Positions 33,733-43,125 of a DNA stretch of 44,971 bases are shown piece by piece. Position numbers and translations under genes: made by a program. This stretch comes from Sulfurospirillum sp. (GTDB lineage: Bacteria > Campylobacterota > Campylobacteria > Campylobacterales > Sulfurospirillaceae). Position 1 is the first letter of the stretch. Each line of letters opens with the position of its first letter. Under the pieces are notes generated by a model. That model ran no database searches. It was given only the letters and a program-made list of their open reading frames with translations, and had not been told where the DNA came from. The stretch spans positions 1 through 44,971 of the forward strand of contig JALSLU010000118.1 of the NCBI GenBank assembly GCA_026988125.1, given 5' to 3'.

Positions 33733-35058
33733 ATGCAAAATTTAAAAAAAATTAGAGAAATTTTAAAAATCAACAATCTTTTACTAACTGGCGGGGCTGG
33801 TGTTGGCAAGAGTTATCTAACTTCAAAACTCATTGAAGAGTTAAGAAAAGAGCAAAAACAGGTTGTTGTTCTTGGAAGTACAGGAGTTAGTGCTGTAAAT
33901 GTAGGCGGTCACACAATCCATAGCTTTTTTTGCTTTGGTATAGCAAATGATTTAGCCCAAATGAAAAAAAATGATAGGTACACAAAACAAAGAGTAAAAG
34001 AGCTAAATAAGATTTTACAAAAAGCAGACCTACTCATCATAGATGAGATAAGCATGGTTAGTCCAAATTTGATGGAGATGATACAATACAGACTTCAAAA
34101 TGGCGGATTTGAAGGTAGCGTTATGTTTGTAGGCGACTTTTATCAACTACCACCAATTAAGCAAAAAAAAGAGATAAATTCACTATTTGATTACGGAGAG
34201 TTTGCTTTTGAAAGTCCATCTTGGGACTATTTTGAGCCATATATTGTGGAGCTTACTAAAACTAAAAGAACAACTGATGAGGAGTTTTTTGAGGTTTTAA
34301 ATAGCATAAGAGTAGGAGATATAAATCAAAAAATAATAGATTATTTAGAAGCTTTAAGAAAGAACCTACATGTAATAGAGCAAAACCCCACCATACTATA
34401 TGGTACAAATAAAAAAGCAGACACAACAAACTCAAAAAAATTATCAGAGTTAGGAGCTGATCCTGTAGTTTTAAAAGCAAAAGAGAAGTTGCTTGTAGAG
34501 TCTTTACATGTAAAGAGAATTGAGAGTTGGAAGAGAAATTTGCCAGTTTCGAGTGAGCTAGTTTTGAAAGTTGGGGCTAGTGTTCTTTTTTGTACCAATA
34601 AATGGGGAAGTTACTACAATGGCGAGAGAGGAGAAGTGTTTAGCATAGATGAGGATGAGGTAGTAGTCAAAAAAAGTGACGGCTGTTGTGTTAGAGTCAA
34701 GAGAGTAGAGTTTACTCTAAGCGAGAGTATGGTTTTAAATGGCGAGATAGAAGAGATTCCTTTAGTAACTATAGAGCAATTCCCTTTGAAGTTGGCATAT
34801 GCTATTACTATACATAAATCTCAAGGAATGAGCATAGATTCTTTGGTTTGCAACATTGATAATATCTTTGAAAAATCACAATTTTATGTAGCAATCAGTA
34901 GGGCAAAAGATCCTAAAAATCTACTTCTTGAATATAGTTATCAAAACTTTTCAAACCATTTAAAAAGGTGTGTTTTGGTCTCTTATAGAGTAAGAGAGTT
35001 TTATGAAAGAGCAAAGATAGATAGAATTGAAGAGAGTAAAGATTTATTTCAAATTTGA
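33733..35058 (+). CDS. Pif1/RecD-like superfamily 1 DNA helicase
   Basis: This 441-residue helicase of the Pif1/RecD2 group has Walker A LLTGGAGVGKSYL (about 17-29), motif Ia VVVLGSTGVSAVNVGGHTIHSFF, Walker B LLIIDEISMVSPNLM, motif III FVGDFYQLPPI, a C-terminal motif V TIHKSQGMSIDSL and motif VI FYVAISRAKDP. Pif1-type enzymes unwind 5'-3' and resolve G-quadruplexes and stalled forks. The start codon cannot be later because Walker A follows within 20 residues, yet there is no ribosome site in front of it. It is alone on its strand until the DUF5610-like gene 26 bases downstream. Confidence 0.9.
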   Translation: MQNLKKIREILKINNLLLTGGAGVGKSYLTSKLIEELRKEQKQVVVLGSTGVSAVNVGGHTIHSFFCFGIANDLAQMKKNDRYTKQRVKELNKILQKADLLIIDEISMVSPNLMEMIQYRLQNGGFEGSVMFVGDFYQLPPIKQKKEINSLFDYGEFAFESPSWDYFEPYIVELTKTKRTTDEEFFEVLNSIRVGDINQKIIDYLEALRKNLHVIEQNPTILYGTNKKADTTNSKKLSELGADPVVLKAKEKLLVESLHVKRIESWKRNLPVSSELVLKVGASVLFCTNKWGSYYNGERGEVFSIDEDEVVVKKSDGCCVRVKRVEFTLSESMVLNGEIEEIPLVTIEQFPLKLAYAITIHKSQGMSIDSLVCNIDNIFEKSQFYVAISRAKDPKNLLLEYSYQNFSNHLKRCVLVSYRVREFYERAKIDRIEESKDLFQI

Positions 35059-35084
35059 CGATCTTGTTTTAAAGGAGAGAGATC

Positions 35085-35591
35085 ATGCAAGTAAATAATT
35101 CATTTTTAAAAGGTAGCTATGAGGGTATTAGTATAGGTGTAAAAAAAGAGCTTAAAGAGGGTGATAAACTTCGAGCTAGAGATATAACAGATGCTTATTT
35201 GGCTGGGTATCAGTTAAAGATTTCATTAGAATCTAAAGAGCAGATATCTTTGCAGGTTGAAACTTTTTCACTAAAGGATATAGGTTATGAAGGCAAGGCT
35301 ATAAAGGACTTGACTCAAAATGAGGCAAAAGAGTTGTTTGGCAAAGATGGTTTTTTTGGCATAGATAAAACTTCTGATAGGATTGCAGATTTTGTTTTAA
35401 AAGGAGCTAGGGATGATGTTAGTATGTTAAGAGCTGGAAGGGAAGGAATTTTGAGAGGTTTTGATGAGGCTGAGAAACTTTGGGGAGGCAAACTCCCTGA
35501 GATTAGTTATAAGACTATAGAAAAAGCTTTAGAGGCTGTAGATAAGAAATTGGCTTCTTTAGGGGTTAGTGTGGTGGATATAGATGCGTAA
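35085..35591 (+). CDS. DUF5610-like protein of unknown function
   Basis: The 168-residue protein has no signal peptide and no membrane segment. The C-terminal half, with DKTSDRIADFVLKGARDD and AGREGILRGFDEAEKLWGG, resembles DUF5610; similar proteins in this phylum have been labelled hydrogenase-4 component G without clear basis. Those annotations are not supported by anything here: no hydrogenase genes are near. It starts with ATG after a strong AAAGGAGAGAG site and overlaps the next gene by 8 bases, so the two are probably coupled. The mixture of an N-terminal Ser/Gly region and a C-terminal helical region is all I can add. Confidence 0.7.
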   Translation: MQVNNSFLKGSYEGISIGVKKELKEGDKLRARDITDAYLAGYQLKISLESKEQISLQVETFSLKDIGYEGKAIKDLTQNEAKELFGKDGFFGIDKTSDRIADFVLKGARDDVSMLRAGREGILRGFDEAEKLWGGKLPEISYKTIEKALEAVDKKLASLGVSVVDIDA

Positions 35592-35979
35592 AGTTTTAAT
35601 TATTTTATGTCTAATTTTATCTTTTTTAGGTGCTGAAGAAACTTTGAGAGTTTCAGAATTTGATGTTACAGTTTTTTCAAAATTGAAAAATGATATGGTG
35701 AATGTTGAGGCCTCCTTAGTTTTTGAAGGGAGAGATGTTAAAGAGTATGACTTTAAGATCATAGATACTCTAAATGTTGTTATAGGAAGTTTCTATGCTG
35801 AAGATTTAGTGATGTCAAAGGGCAAAGAGGCGTTTAAAACTGCTTTAATGAATTATGCCAAAAACAAATACCAAATAGATATAGATAGTGTTTACATACT
35901 TAAATTAAATGTTCTAGAAACTCCCACAGCTGACATAATCATAAAGAGACTAGAAAAAGAGGGTTATATAAAACGCTAG
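35584..35979 (+). CDS. Exported FliL-like protein
   Basis: This 131-residue protein has a signal peptide (about 1-17, VLIILCLILSFLGAEE). The mature part, VTVFSKLKNDMVNVEASLVFEGRDV then FKIIDTLNVVIGSF and FKTALMNYAKNKYQIDIDSVYILKLNV, follows the pattern of the periplasmic FliL domain, which supports flagellar stators. Unlike true FliL it appears cleaved rather than anchored and no flagellar gene is next to it. The FliL assignment rests on pattern only. It overlaps the preceding gene by 8 bases and the convergent DUF423 gene by 4. Confidence 0.6.
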   Translation: MRKVLIILCLILSFLGAEETLRVSEFDVTVFSKLKNDMVNVEASLVFEGRDVKEYDFKIIDTLNVVIGSFYAEDLVMSKGKEAFKTALMNYAKNKYQIDIDSVYILKLNVLETPTADIIIKRLEKEGYIKR

Positions 35980-36362
35980 ATTTTTTCTCTATAAACCCCA
36001 ACCATAACCAATACCCAGCCTAGAATCATTAGTGTGCCTCCTATAGGAGTTATGGCTCCTAACCAAAGTATTTTGGTTAATGCTAGTATATAGAGTGAAA
36101 AAGAAAATATAATGGTTCCTGCAAAAACAGCCCAAAAACCTTTTGTAACTTTTGTTGAGTTTGGTATGAGTGTAGTTATAAAAGCTATAGCAAATAGTCC
36201 AAGCGTATTATAAAAAGAGTAGTTAACCCCTTTGTTATATATAATCTCTCCATAGGTGTCTAAGTATGGTTTTAAACCATGAGCTCCAAATGCTCCAATA
36301 GAAATACTTAGTGCCATCATAAAAGAGGCTATGATTAAAAATTGTTTTGTTGTTGATTGCAT
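35976..36362 (-). CDS. DUF423 (YgdD-type) small membrane protein
   Basis: The 128-residue protein has four membrane helices. The N-terminal ISIGAFGAHGLKPYLDTYG is the family hallmark (G-A-F-G-A-H), and GAITPIGGTLMILGWVLV near the end is also typical. The family is widespread and its function unknown. It ends convergently with the FliL-like gene, overlapping by 4 bases, and its start lies 9 bases after the lolA stop in the same direction, so it may be cotranscribed with lolA. Confidence 0.9.
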   Translation of the reverse strand: MQSTTKQFLIIASFMMALSISIGAFGAHGLKPYLDTYGEIIYNKGVNYSFYNTLGLFAIAFITTLIPNSTKVTKGFWAVFAGTIIFSFSLYILALTKILWLGAITPIGGTLMILGWVLVMVGVYREKI

Positions 36363-36371
36363 TTTAGTCCT

Positions 36372-36887
36372 TTATTGGGCGATTATATCATAGTAATTTG
36401 GAATTTTTGGTACAAATAGCTTTTCATCTAAAAAAAGGTTGGTTTGTTGGTTAAAAAATTTGATAACAACTTCATTTGCAAGTTTGTCTTCATAAAAAAT
36501 TTTTTCAATAGTTCCATTTTTCAACTCTATTTTATAGGTTATATCTTCGTAGATAGCTTCAAAAATATTATTTGAAATTTTTTTTGAATTTTTTAAAATC
36601 TCTGTTAAATTTGGGGTATGTTTTAAGTTTGTAATGATAGCTTGTTCTAGTTCAGGCTCTAAAATCACTACTCTATTTTTGTTGAAGTAGATTTTTTTTT
36701 CTACAGGTTTTTTATATATCCAAAGTGCTTTTGCATCACTTGTTGCCCAAAATTTTCCCTCATAAATAATTTTTGATTTTTCCTCATTTGTTATTGTTTG
36801 GATAAAATTACTACTTATTGTTTTGAAGTCAAAAACTGCACTAAAAGCGAGGTTAATTGTTAAGATAATAAAGATTATAGATTTCAT
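36372..36887 (-). CDS. lolA: Outer membrane lipoprotein carrier LolA
   Basis: LolA ferries lipoproteins across the periplasm from the LolCDE complex to the outer membrane. The 171-residue protein starts MKSIIFIILTINLAFSA (signal peptide) and continues FKTISSNFIQTITNEEKSKIIYEGKFW, the usual LolA opening. The WIYKKPVEKKIYF and VVILEPELEQAII strands match the family's hydrophobic-pocket half barrel. I use the ATG at 36887, preceded by AGGAAAA, over one at 36926. It is divergent from secA, and lolC/E follows secA, an order also known in Campylobacter. Confidence 0.88.
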   Translation of the reverse strand: MKSIIFIILTINLAFSAVFDFKTISSNFIQTITNEEKSKIIYEGKFWATSDAKALWIYKKPVEKKIYFNKNRVVILEPELEQAIITNLKHTPNLTEILKNSKKISNNIFEAIYEDITYKIELKNGTIEKIFYEDKLANEVVIKFFNQQTNLFLDEKLFVPKIPNYYDIIAQ

Positions 36888-36945
36888 AATTTTCCTAAAA
36901 TAGTTTTGTATATATAGTTTTAGCAAATAAATAGTAAAAATATGA

Positions 36946-36951
36946 TAAAAT
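36946..36951 (+). promoter_or_regulatory. Putative -10 box (TAAAAT) for secA
   Basis: TAAAAT lies 35 bases before the secA ATG at 36987, in a very AT-rich stretch that also contains TATGAT (36941). This makes an in-frame upstream start at 36942 unlikely. Confidence 0.4.
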
Positions 36952-36986
36952 CTTGTCTAATATATTTATATAAAGGTAAAAGCTAC

Positions 36987-39551
36987 ATGTTAGGTATAGT
37001 TAAAAAAGTATTTGGTACACAAAATGATAGGATAGTGAAAAAATATAAAGCTAGAGTCAAAAAGATAAACGCTCTTGAGCAGAAGTATGAGAAGATGAGC
37101 GATGAGGAGCTTAAAGCATCTTTTGAGGATTTCAAGCAAGAGGTAAAAGAGGGTAAGAAAACCTTAGATGATGTTTTATACGATGTATTTGCCATAACAA
37201 GAGAGGCTAGTAAGAGAACCACTGGTATGCGCCACTTTGATGTTCAAATGATTGGTGGTATGGTACTTCACGATGGCAAGATTGCGGAGATGAAAACAGG
37301 AGAGGGTAAAACTCTTGTAGCAACCCTAGCTGTTGTTTTAAATGCTATGACGGGAGAGGGTGTACATGTAGTAACAGTCAATGACTACCTTGCTAGAAGA
37401 GATGCGACTGAGATGTCTGCAATCTATAACTTTTTAGGTCTTAGTGTGGGAATTATAACAGCTGATAGCGAGGATGATAGAAAGGCTCAGTATGATGCGG
37501 ATATAACCTATGGTACAAATAATGAGTTTGGTTTTGATTTTCTAAGAGACAATATGAGATACTCTTCAAGTGAAAAGATGCAAAGAAGCCATAATTTTGC
37601 CATAGTAGATGAGGTTGACTCAATCTTGATAGATGAAGCTAGAACTCCTCTTATAATCTCTGGACCAACAGATAGGACTTTAGATGGTTATAAAAAGGCT
37701 GATCTTGTGGCTCAAAAACTGGTTAAAGATAAAGACTTTACGGTAGATGAGAAAAATAGAACAGTCAGTTTAACTGAAGAGGGAAATGAGAACGCTGAAA
37801 AGCTATTTGGAGTTGATAACCTCTACAGTATGGAAAATGCAGTTTTGGCTCACCATTTAGACCAAGCCCTAAAGGCTAGATACCTTTTTGAAAAAGATGT
37901 TGATTATGTTGTCAAAGATGGTGAGATAATCATAGTTGATGAGTTTACAGGAAGACTAAGCGAGGGTAGAAGGTTTAGTGAAGGGCTTCATCAGGCACTT
38001 GAAGCTAAAGAGGGTGTTGAGATTAAAGAGGAGTCTCAAACTTTGGCAGATATAACCTTTCAGAACTACTTTAGACAGTATAAAAAATTAGCTGGTATGA
38101 CAGGAACCGCTCAGACTGAGGCTACTGAGTTTGCTCAGATATACAACCTTGATGTTATTTCGATTCCTACAAATCTTCCAATGATTAGAAAGGATCAAAA
38201 TGATTTAATCTACAAGACTGAAAAAGAGAAGTTTGATGCAGTTATAAAAGATATAAAAGCTAGACACAAGAAGGGTCAGCCAGTTTTAGTTGGTACGGCT
38301 TCGATTGAAAAGAGTGAAGAGCTTCATAGTTTATTGAAAAAAGAGAAAGTTCCACACTCAGTTTTAAATGCAAAGAACCATGAAAAAGAGGCTCAAATCA
38401 TTATGGATGCGGGTAAAAAGGGAGCCGTAACGATTGCTACAAATATGGCTGGTCGTGGTGTTGATATTAAGATAGATGATGAGATAAAAAAACTAGGCGG
38501 TCTTTACATAATAGGAACCGAGAGGCATGAGAGTAGAAGGATAGACAATCAGTTAAGAGGAAGAGCAGGTCGTCAGGGTGATCCGGGGGAGAGTAGATTT
38601 TATCTGAGCCTAGAAGATAATCTTCTTAGAATCTTTGGAAGTGATAAGATAAAAAATATTATGAATAGACTCGGAATAGAAGAGGGTGAGCATATAGAGT
38701 CAAAGATGGTAACAAGGGCTGTTGAGAATGCACAAAAGAAAGTAGAGCAGATGCACTTTGAATCAAGAAAGCACCTCTTAGAGTATGATGATGTTGCAAA
38801 TGAGCAGAGAAAAACTATATATGCCTTTAGAGATAATCTTTTAGATCCTAATTATGATATAGATGAAAAGGTAAACGAAGTTAGAAGAGAGTATGTAGCA
38901 GACCTCTTGTTTCGCTCAGAAATCTATGAAGGAAGTGTAAAAGAGGAGTATAATTTAGACAAATTGACTTCTATCCTTAAATCTGAGATGATGCATGAGA
39001 TAGATGTTGAAGAGCTAAAAGATAAAGATTACAGTGAGCTTTTAGAGTACATAAATGATAAGCTAAAGAGTGCTTATGATGAGAAGATGAGCGTGGTTGA
39101 TGATGAGCAAAGAAAAGAGATAGAGAGAATTTTATACCTACAAGTACTTGATAAGGCTTGGAGAGATCATCTTTATCAGATGGACATATTAAAAACTGGA
39201 ATTGGACTTAGAGGTTACAATCAAAAAGATCCATTGACTGAGTATAAAAAAGAGAGTTACAATCTTTTTATGGAGCTTGTAAATCAGATAAAATTTGAAA
39301 GCATAAAAACACTCCACCTAGTACAACTTAGAGATGAGAAAGAGGAAGAGGAGAGAAGAGCTATGGAGGAGATGCTTGCTAGAATGGAGTCTGAGAGTGA
39401 GCAGGGCATTAGGTATGAGCATCAAAGCATAGAAAATGAGCCTATAGTAGAAAAGAAAATTCCTAGAAATTCACCTTGCCCTTGTGGTAGTGGAAAGAAA
39501 TATAAGCAGTGCTGTGGCAAGAGTGGTCCTAAAAAGGGAATCTTAGCATAA
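36987..39551 (+). CDS. secA: Protein translocase ATPase SecA
   Basis: SecA drives preproteins through SecYEG. The 854-residue protein opens [15 protein letters not shown] and has [17 protein letters not shown] (Walker A), [20 protein letters not shown] (DEVD box), [18 protein letters not shown] and [21 protein letters not shown]. It ends in the zinc-binding SEC-C tail, [14 protein letters not shown], which contacts SecB and phospholipids in other species. The ATG at 36987 is chosen because the conserved N-terminus begins there; 15 upstream in-frame codons lie across the promoter. It is followed 3 bases later by lolC/E. Confidence 0.97.
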   Translation: MLGIVKKVFGTQNDRIVKKYKARVKKINALEQKYEKMSDEELKASFEDFKQEVKEGKKTLDDVLYDVFAITREASKRTTGMRHFDVQMIGGMVLHDGKIAEMKTGEGKTLVATLAVVLNAMTGEGVHVVTVNDYLARRDATEMSAIYNFLGLSVGIITADSEDDRKAQYDADITYGTNNEFGFDFLRDNMRYSSSEKMQRSHNFAIVDEVDSILIDEARTPLIISGPTDRTLDGYKKADLVAQKLVKDKDFTVDEKNRTVSLTEEGNENAEKLFGVDNLYSMENAVLAHHLDQALKARYLFEKDVDYVVKDGEIIIVDEFTGRLSEGRRFSEGLHQALEAKEGVEIKEESQTLADITFQNYFRQYKKLAGMTGTAQTEATEFAQIYNLDVISIPTNLPMIRKDQNDLIYKTEKEKFDAVIKDIKARHKKGQPVLVGTASIEKSEELHSLLKKEKVPHSVLNAKNHEKEAQIIMDAGKKGAVTIATNMAGRGVDIKIDDEIKKLGGLYIIGTERHESRRIDNQLRGRAGRQGDPGESRFYLSLEDNLLRIFGSDKIKNIMNRLGIEEGEHIESKMVTRAVENAQKKVEQMHFESRKHLLEYDDVANEQRKTIYAFRDNLLDPNYDIDEKVNEVRREYVADLLFRSEIYEGSVKEEYNLDKLTSILKSEMMHEIDVEELKDKDYSELLEYINDKLKSAYDEKMSVVDDEQRKEIERILYLQVLDKAWRDHLYQMDILKTGIGLRGYNQKDPLTEYKKESYNLFMELVNQIKFESIKTLHLVQLRDEKEEEERRAMEEMLARMESESEQGIRYEHQSIENEPIVEKKIPRNSPCPCGSGKKYKQCCGKSGPKKGILA

Positions 39552-39554
39552 AAT

Positions 39555-40757
39555 ATGTCAAAATCTATTAGTAGTTATTTAGTAAAAAAGTACCTCAGGG
39601 TTGATAAATCTCAACCCTTTATAACAATCAGTGCGTTTTTAGCATTTTTTGGAGTAGCAGTTGGGTTAATGGTACTTATAGTGGCAATGGCAATAATGAA
39701 TGGATTTGATAAGGAGTTTGAAAGAAAGCTCTTTACTATGAATTATCCACTAACAGTTCATTCTAATGGTTTTGATTCAGTTACAAAAGATGATTTACTC
39801 TACCTTAAAAAGCAGTTTCCAAATTTAAAATTTAGTCCATATATCTCTTCACAAGTTATAATCAAAAGAGGTAGAAAGATGGAGGGTGGACTCCTTTTTG
39901 GGGTTGATTTTCAAAAGGAATTGGAGATAAATAGTGTTTTGAAAGAAGGTGTGGGTGAACTAAAACTTTCTAAATATGATTTGATAGTGGGTAAACAGAT
40001 AAAAGATAGTTTTTTTCTAGAAGATGGTAAAAAGGTTATATTGATTTTTACTGAAGCAGATGCTGGTGGACTCTCATTAATTCCTAAAATGAAAAGATTT
40101 AAATATAGAGGTCAGTTTGAATCTGGTCTTATTGCTTATGATAAGCTTTATATGTATACTACTTTAGAAAGCTTAGCTACTCTGAGAGGTTATCCTTGGG
40201 GTAAGTATGATGGAATTCATATATACAGCAAAACTCCAATGAAAGATATAGAAAAAATTAGAAAAATTTTGCCAAACCACTTAAGCATAGTTGGCTGGTG
40301 GCAGATGAATGGAAACTTTTTTGCTGCTTTAGCACTTGAAAAGAGGGCTTTGTTTATAGTTTTGATGCTTATTATCCTCATAGCTTCACTTAACATTATA
40401 AGCTCACTTCTAATGACAGTGATGAATAGAAGAAAAGAGATCGCACTTTTGCTTTCGCTTGGTGTTTACAAGGATGAGGTTAAAAAAGCGTTTTTTTATA
40501 TGGGAATGGCTATAGGTGGAGGGGGAATGATTTTTGGAGTCCTTTTGGGATTAGCTTCTTTATGGATATTAGGATCATTTGATATTATAAATTTACCTGC
40601 TGATGTTTATGGCTCTTCCAAACTACCACTTGAGCTATCCATAGTTGACTTTTCAATGATAATTACTGGAGCCTTGATTATAGTAACTCTTTCATCATTT
40701 TATCCTGCTCATAGGGCTACAAAGATAAATGTCTTAGATGTTTTAAGAAATGAGTAG
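39555..40757 (+). CDS. Lipoprotein-releasing ABC transporter permease (LolC/LolE)
   Basis: This inner membrane subunit of the LolCDE-type complex extracts mature lipoproteins and passes them to LolA. The 400-residue protein has an N-terminal helix after FITISAFLAFFGVAVGLMVLIVAMAIMNGFD, a periplasmic domain (about 50-260), and three C-terminal helices with the FtsX motif NIISSLLMTVMNRRKEIALLLSLG. This phylum often has a single LolC/E form, so I do not choose between the two names. The ATPase LolD is not in the window. The 3' end overlaps the convergent GGDEF-like gene by 15 bases. Confidence 0.9.
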   Translation: MSKSISSYLVKKYLRVDKSQPFITISAFLAFFGVAVGLMVLIVAMAIMNGFDKEFERKLFTMNYPLTVHSNGFDSVTKDDLLYLKKQFPNLKFSPYISSQVIIKRGRKMEGGLLFGVDFQKELEINSVLKEGVGELKLSKYDLIVGKQIKDSFFLEDGKKVILIFTEADAGGLSLIPKMKRFKYRGQFESGLIAYDKLYMYTTLESLATLRGYPWGKYDGIHIYSKTPMKDIEKIRKILPNHLSIVGWWQMNGNFFAALALEKRALFIVLMLIILIASLNIISSLLMTVMNRRKEIALLLSLGVYKDEVKKAFFYMGMAIGGGGMIFGVLLGLASLWILGSFDIINLPADVYGSSKLPLELSIVDFSMIITGALIIVTLSSFYPAHRATKINVLDVLRNE

Positions 40758-41141
40758 CTTTTTACCAGTGTTTTTTTCAACAATTTTTGAAAGACTTTTT
40801 AATAGTTTCTTTGCACTCTTTCCATCTTCTGGATATACTACTATATTGTCTTGATTTTCTTGAGATAGAAACTCATGAATACCATTTAAGAGTTTTTCAG
40901 CTCCATTCCAATCTGTAGCAGGTAATAATATAAAAAATTTATTTTTTACTTGAACTAAGGCATCGCTTTTGCGTAAAATTTTGTTTAAAATTTTAATACA
41001 CTCTATTTGCTCATTTTTCTTTAAAGAGAAGTAAATGATTGAAAATGGTGCTTCCTCTTGTAAGCCAAATCTCTCTAATAGTGCAATTTGATGATCTATA
41101 AGAGAAACTAAATTTTTCTTATCAAAAACTATACCTGACAT
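40743..41141 (-). CDS. Degenerate GGDEF-like protein, third gene of the kinase/regulator operon
   Basis: This cytoplasmic protein of 132 residues has a GGDEF-like pattern: FSIIYFSLK, then ILRKSDALVQVKNKFFILLPATDWNGAEKLLNGI. That aligns with the diguanylate cyclase stretch R-x-x-D-x-x-x-R-x-GGDEF-x-x-LLP-x-T, but GGDEF is replaced by VKNKFF, so the catalytic and Mg-binding residues are gone. It probably cannot make c-di-GMP. I start at the ATG at 41141 after AAGGAG, one base beyond the kinase stop, rather than at 41225 inside the kinase. It may modulate the two-component pair or be a remnant. Confidence 0.7.
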   Translation of the reverse strand: MSGIVFDKKNLVSLIDHQIALLERFGLQEEAPFSIIYFSLKKNEQIECIKILNKILRKSDALVQVKNKFFILLPATDWNGAEKLLNGIHEFLSQENQDNIVVYPEDGKSAKKLLKSLSKIVEKNTGKKLLIS

Positions 41142-41142
41142 C

Positions 41143-42405
41143 TTATGTATCTCCTTGTAATAAAGTATCAATTTTATCAAAATAGAACCAGTTAAATCCA
41201 TTTTTATGTTTATATTTAAATTCAATCTTATGAGCTTTTGCTATATTGTCAACTATATAGAGTCCTAAACCAAAACTTTGATGAGAGTTTTTTTCTTGAG
41301 TAAATGGTTGAATGTAATGTTTTAATTGCTGTCTAAGGGGGCTTCCTTTACTAATTATAGATATCTCCTGCTTGGTTGCCTCTATGATAACAAATTTATC
41401 TATTGAATATTTTATACCATTATCTATAAGATTTTTTAAAGCAGTTGTAAATAGTCTAAAATCTACATTTAAAACTAAATTTTCATCAATTTTAAGGTTT
41501 ACCCTATTTAGTGGAACCATGGCTAAGTCTATAGATTCATCAATTATATCTATAAGTCTTGCTGGTTTAATGTTGTTTAAGCCAGACCCGCTTGTAATTT
41601 GCTCAATAGAAGCAAATTCATTTATGAGAAGTTCTAGTTTTTCAAAAACATTTATGAGTCTTTCTCTTTGTTTGCTCTCTTCAAGCATCTCTGCACTTAA
41701 TCTTCCCTTTGTGATTGGTGTTTTAAGTTCATGCATAATGTTTCTTAGAAATAGTTGTCTAGAATGATTTAACTTTTTTATCTGTTCGACTGCATTTGCA
41801 AAAGAGTTTGAAACTTGAGAGATCTCATCCTCTCCATCTCTATAGCAATTTATATTTAAATTTCCTTGAGCAAATTTGTCCATCTCTCTTTTGAGTTTTC
41901 TAAGAGGCTTTATTTTTTTTATAGTAATTATATATGCAGTGATGATTATAAGAAAGACTATACCAAATATAGATTTGATTACATCATACCTGTGAGGTTG
42001 AAAATCTTCATCCTTAAAGAGTAAAATTTTATTTTTGTGTTCAATTAGCAAATAGTGATACTTTTCGAATTTTAAAATGGCACTACTTCCGATTTTACTT
42101 TGAATTTTTTGAATAATTTTTGAATTTTCAATGATATATTTTTTGATCTCTTCAGATTCAATCTTCCTAAGTTTAAAGTTTTTTATTTGCTCTTTAAACT
42201 CTTTTTTATCTATAAAATTATTTAGATGAAACAGAGTTGCTCTAGCAATAATAGTATATTTTTCGTTTAATTTTTCAGTATAGTTTTTTTTATCATATTC
42301 AAGAAGAAATAATAAAGCAAAAAATATACTCACCAACGAGATAAAAAAGATAAATGTTATACTGTAGTAGATAGATGATTGAGATATCTTAAGCGGTTTT
42401 ATCAT
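41143..42405 (-). CDS. Sensor histidine kinase, CprS-like
   Basis: This membrane kinase of 420 residues has TM1 at about 14-36, a periplasmic sensor (about 37-140) rich in Lys/Ile, and TM2 at about 142-161. A HAMP-like linker follows, then the H box FLRNIMHELKTPITKGRL (His225), an N box ALKNLIDNGIKYS and the G box SFGLGLYIVDNIAKAH. The ATP lid is short. It overlaps the regulator gene in the ATGA style, so the two are coupled. The order kinase-regulator-htrA on one strand with divergent cbpA matches the C. jejuni cprS-cprR locus, which affects envelope stress and biofilm. Naming it cprS rests on synteny. Confidence 0.88.
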   Translation of the reverse strand: MIKPLKISQSSIYYSITFIFFISLVSIFFALLFLLEYDKKNYTEKLNEKYTIIARATLFHLNNFIDKKEFKEQIKNFKLRKIESEEIKKYIIENSKIIQKIQSKIGSSAILKFEKYHYLLIEHKNKILLFKDEDFQPHRYDVIKSIFGIVFLIIITAYIITIKKIKPLRKLKREMDKFAQGNLNINCYRDGEDEISQVSNSFANAVEQIKKLNHSRQLFLRNIMHELKTPITKGRLSAEMLEESKQRERLINVFEKLELLINEFASIEQITSGSGLNNIKPARLIDIIDESIDLAMVPLNRVNLKIDENLVLNVDFRLFTTALKNLIDNGIKYSIDKFVIIEATKQEISIISKGSPLRQQLKHYIQPFTQEKNSHQSFGLGLYIVDNIAKAHKIEFKYKHKNGFNWFYFDKIDTLLQGDT

Positions 42406-43085
42406 TGTTTAAATTTGTATCCAACACCTCTGACTGAGTGAATATATTTTGGATTTTTTGAGTCCTCACCTAATTTAGTTCTAATCCTTCCAATAATCAC
42501 ATCTATGCTTTTATTTGTAGTCTCTTCGCTTATTGCATCAACATTATAAATTAACTCTTCTCTTGAAACTACACCACCATTTTTCTTCATAAGATAACTT
42601 AATATTCCGTACTCTGCATTGGTTAAGCTTAACTCTTTACCTTTAAATTTTATACTCATTGATTTTTCATCCAAAACTAAATCATTTTCTTTGATAATTT
42701 CATCAAGCTTATTTGTGGTAATTTTATTGTGTCTTCTAAGGAGACTTTTAATTCTAGCTAGTAGTTCTCTTGGGTTATAAGGTTTAGGAAGATAATCATC
42801 CGCCCCGTTATCTAGCGCTGTTACTTTATCTGTTAGGTCATGTCTAGCAGATGAGATTATTATCGGAATATCGTGCTCTTTTCGTATCTCTTTGCATACT
42901 TCAAGTCCATCTATGCCAGGTAGGGTTAAATCCAAAATAATTAGATCAAACCTTTCTATATTAAGAGTAGAAAGACCCATATATGGGTCATCTACAATTT
43001 TTACCTTCATATCAAACTTTTCTAAGTATTCGCTTAAAATTTCTGCTAATTCTAAATCATCCTCTATCATCAAAACATTTATCAT
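42402..43085 (-). CDS. OmpR-family response regulator, CprR-like
   Basis: This regulator of 227 residues has a receiver domain (1-118; acidic pocket Glu8-Asp9-Asp10, phosphorylated Asp52 in ILDLTLPGIDG, Lys in DDYLPKPYNPREL) and an OmpR/PhoB winged helix (about 130-227; LTNAEYGILSYLMKKNGGVVSREEL and IDVIIGRIRTKLGEDSKNPKYIHSVRGVGYKF). It lies 40 bases after htrA on the same strand and is coupled to the kinase. In C. jejuni the equivalent regulator is considered essential and controls htrA, as I recall; the direct repeat upstream of htrA is a candidate target. Confidence 0.9.
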   Translation of the reverse strand: MINVLMIEDDLELAEILSEYLEKFDMKVKIVDDPYMGLSTLNIERFDLIILDLTLPGIDGLEVCKEIRKEHDIPIIISSARHDLTDKVTALDNGADDYLPKPYNPRELLARIKSLLRRHNKITTNKLDEIIKENDLVLDEKSMSIKFKGKELSLTNAEYGILSYLMKKNGGVVSREELIYNVDAISEETTNKSIDVIIGRIRTKLGEDSKNPKYIHSVRGVGYKFKQ

Positions 43086-43125
43086 ATTTGACCTACTAAC
43101 TTGAGATAGAGGATTATAGCATATC

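Noticed and set aside
36942-36986. Longer N-terminus of SecA
   Set aside because: It would start in the -10 region, has no ribosome site, and SecA's conserved N-terminus begins at 36987.
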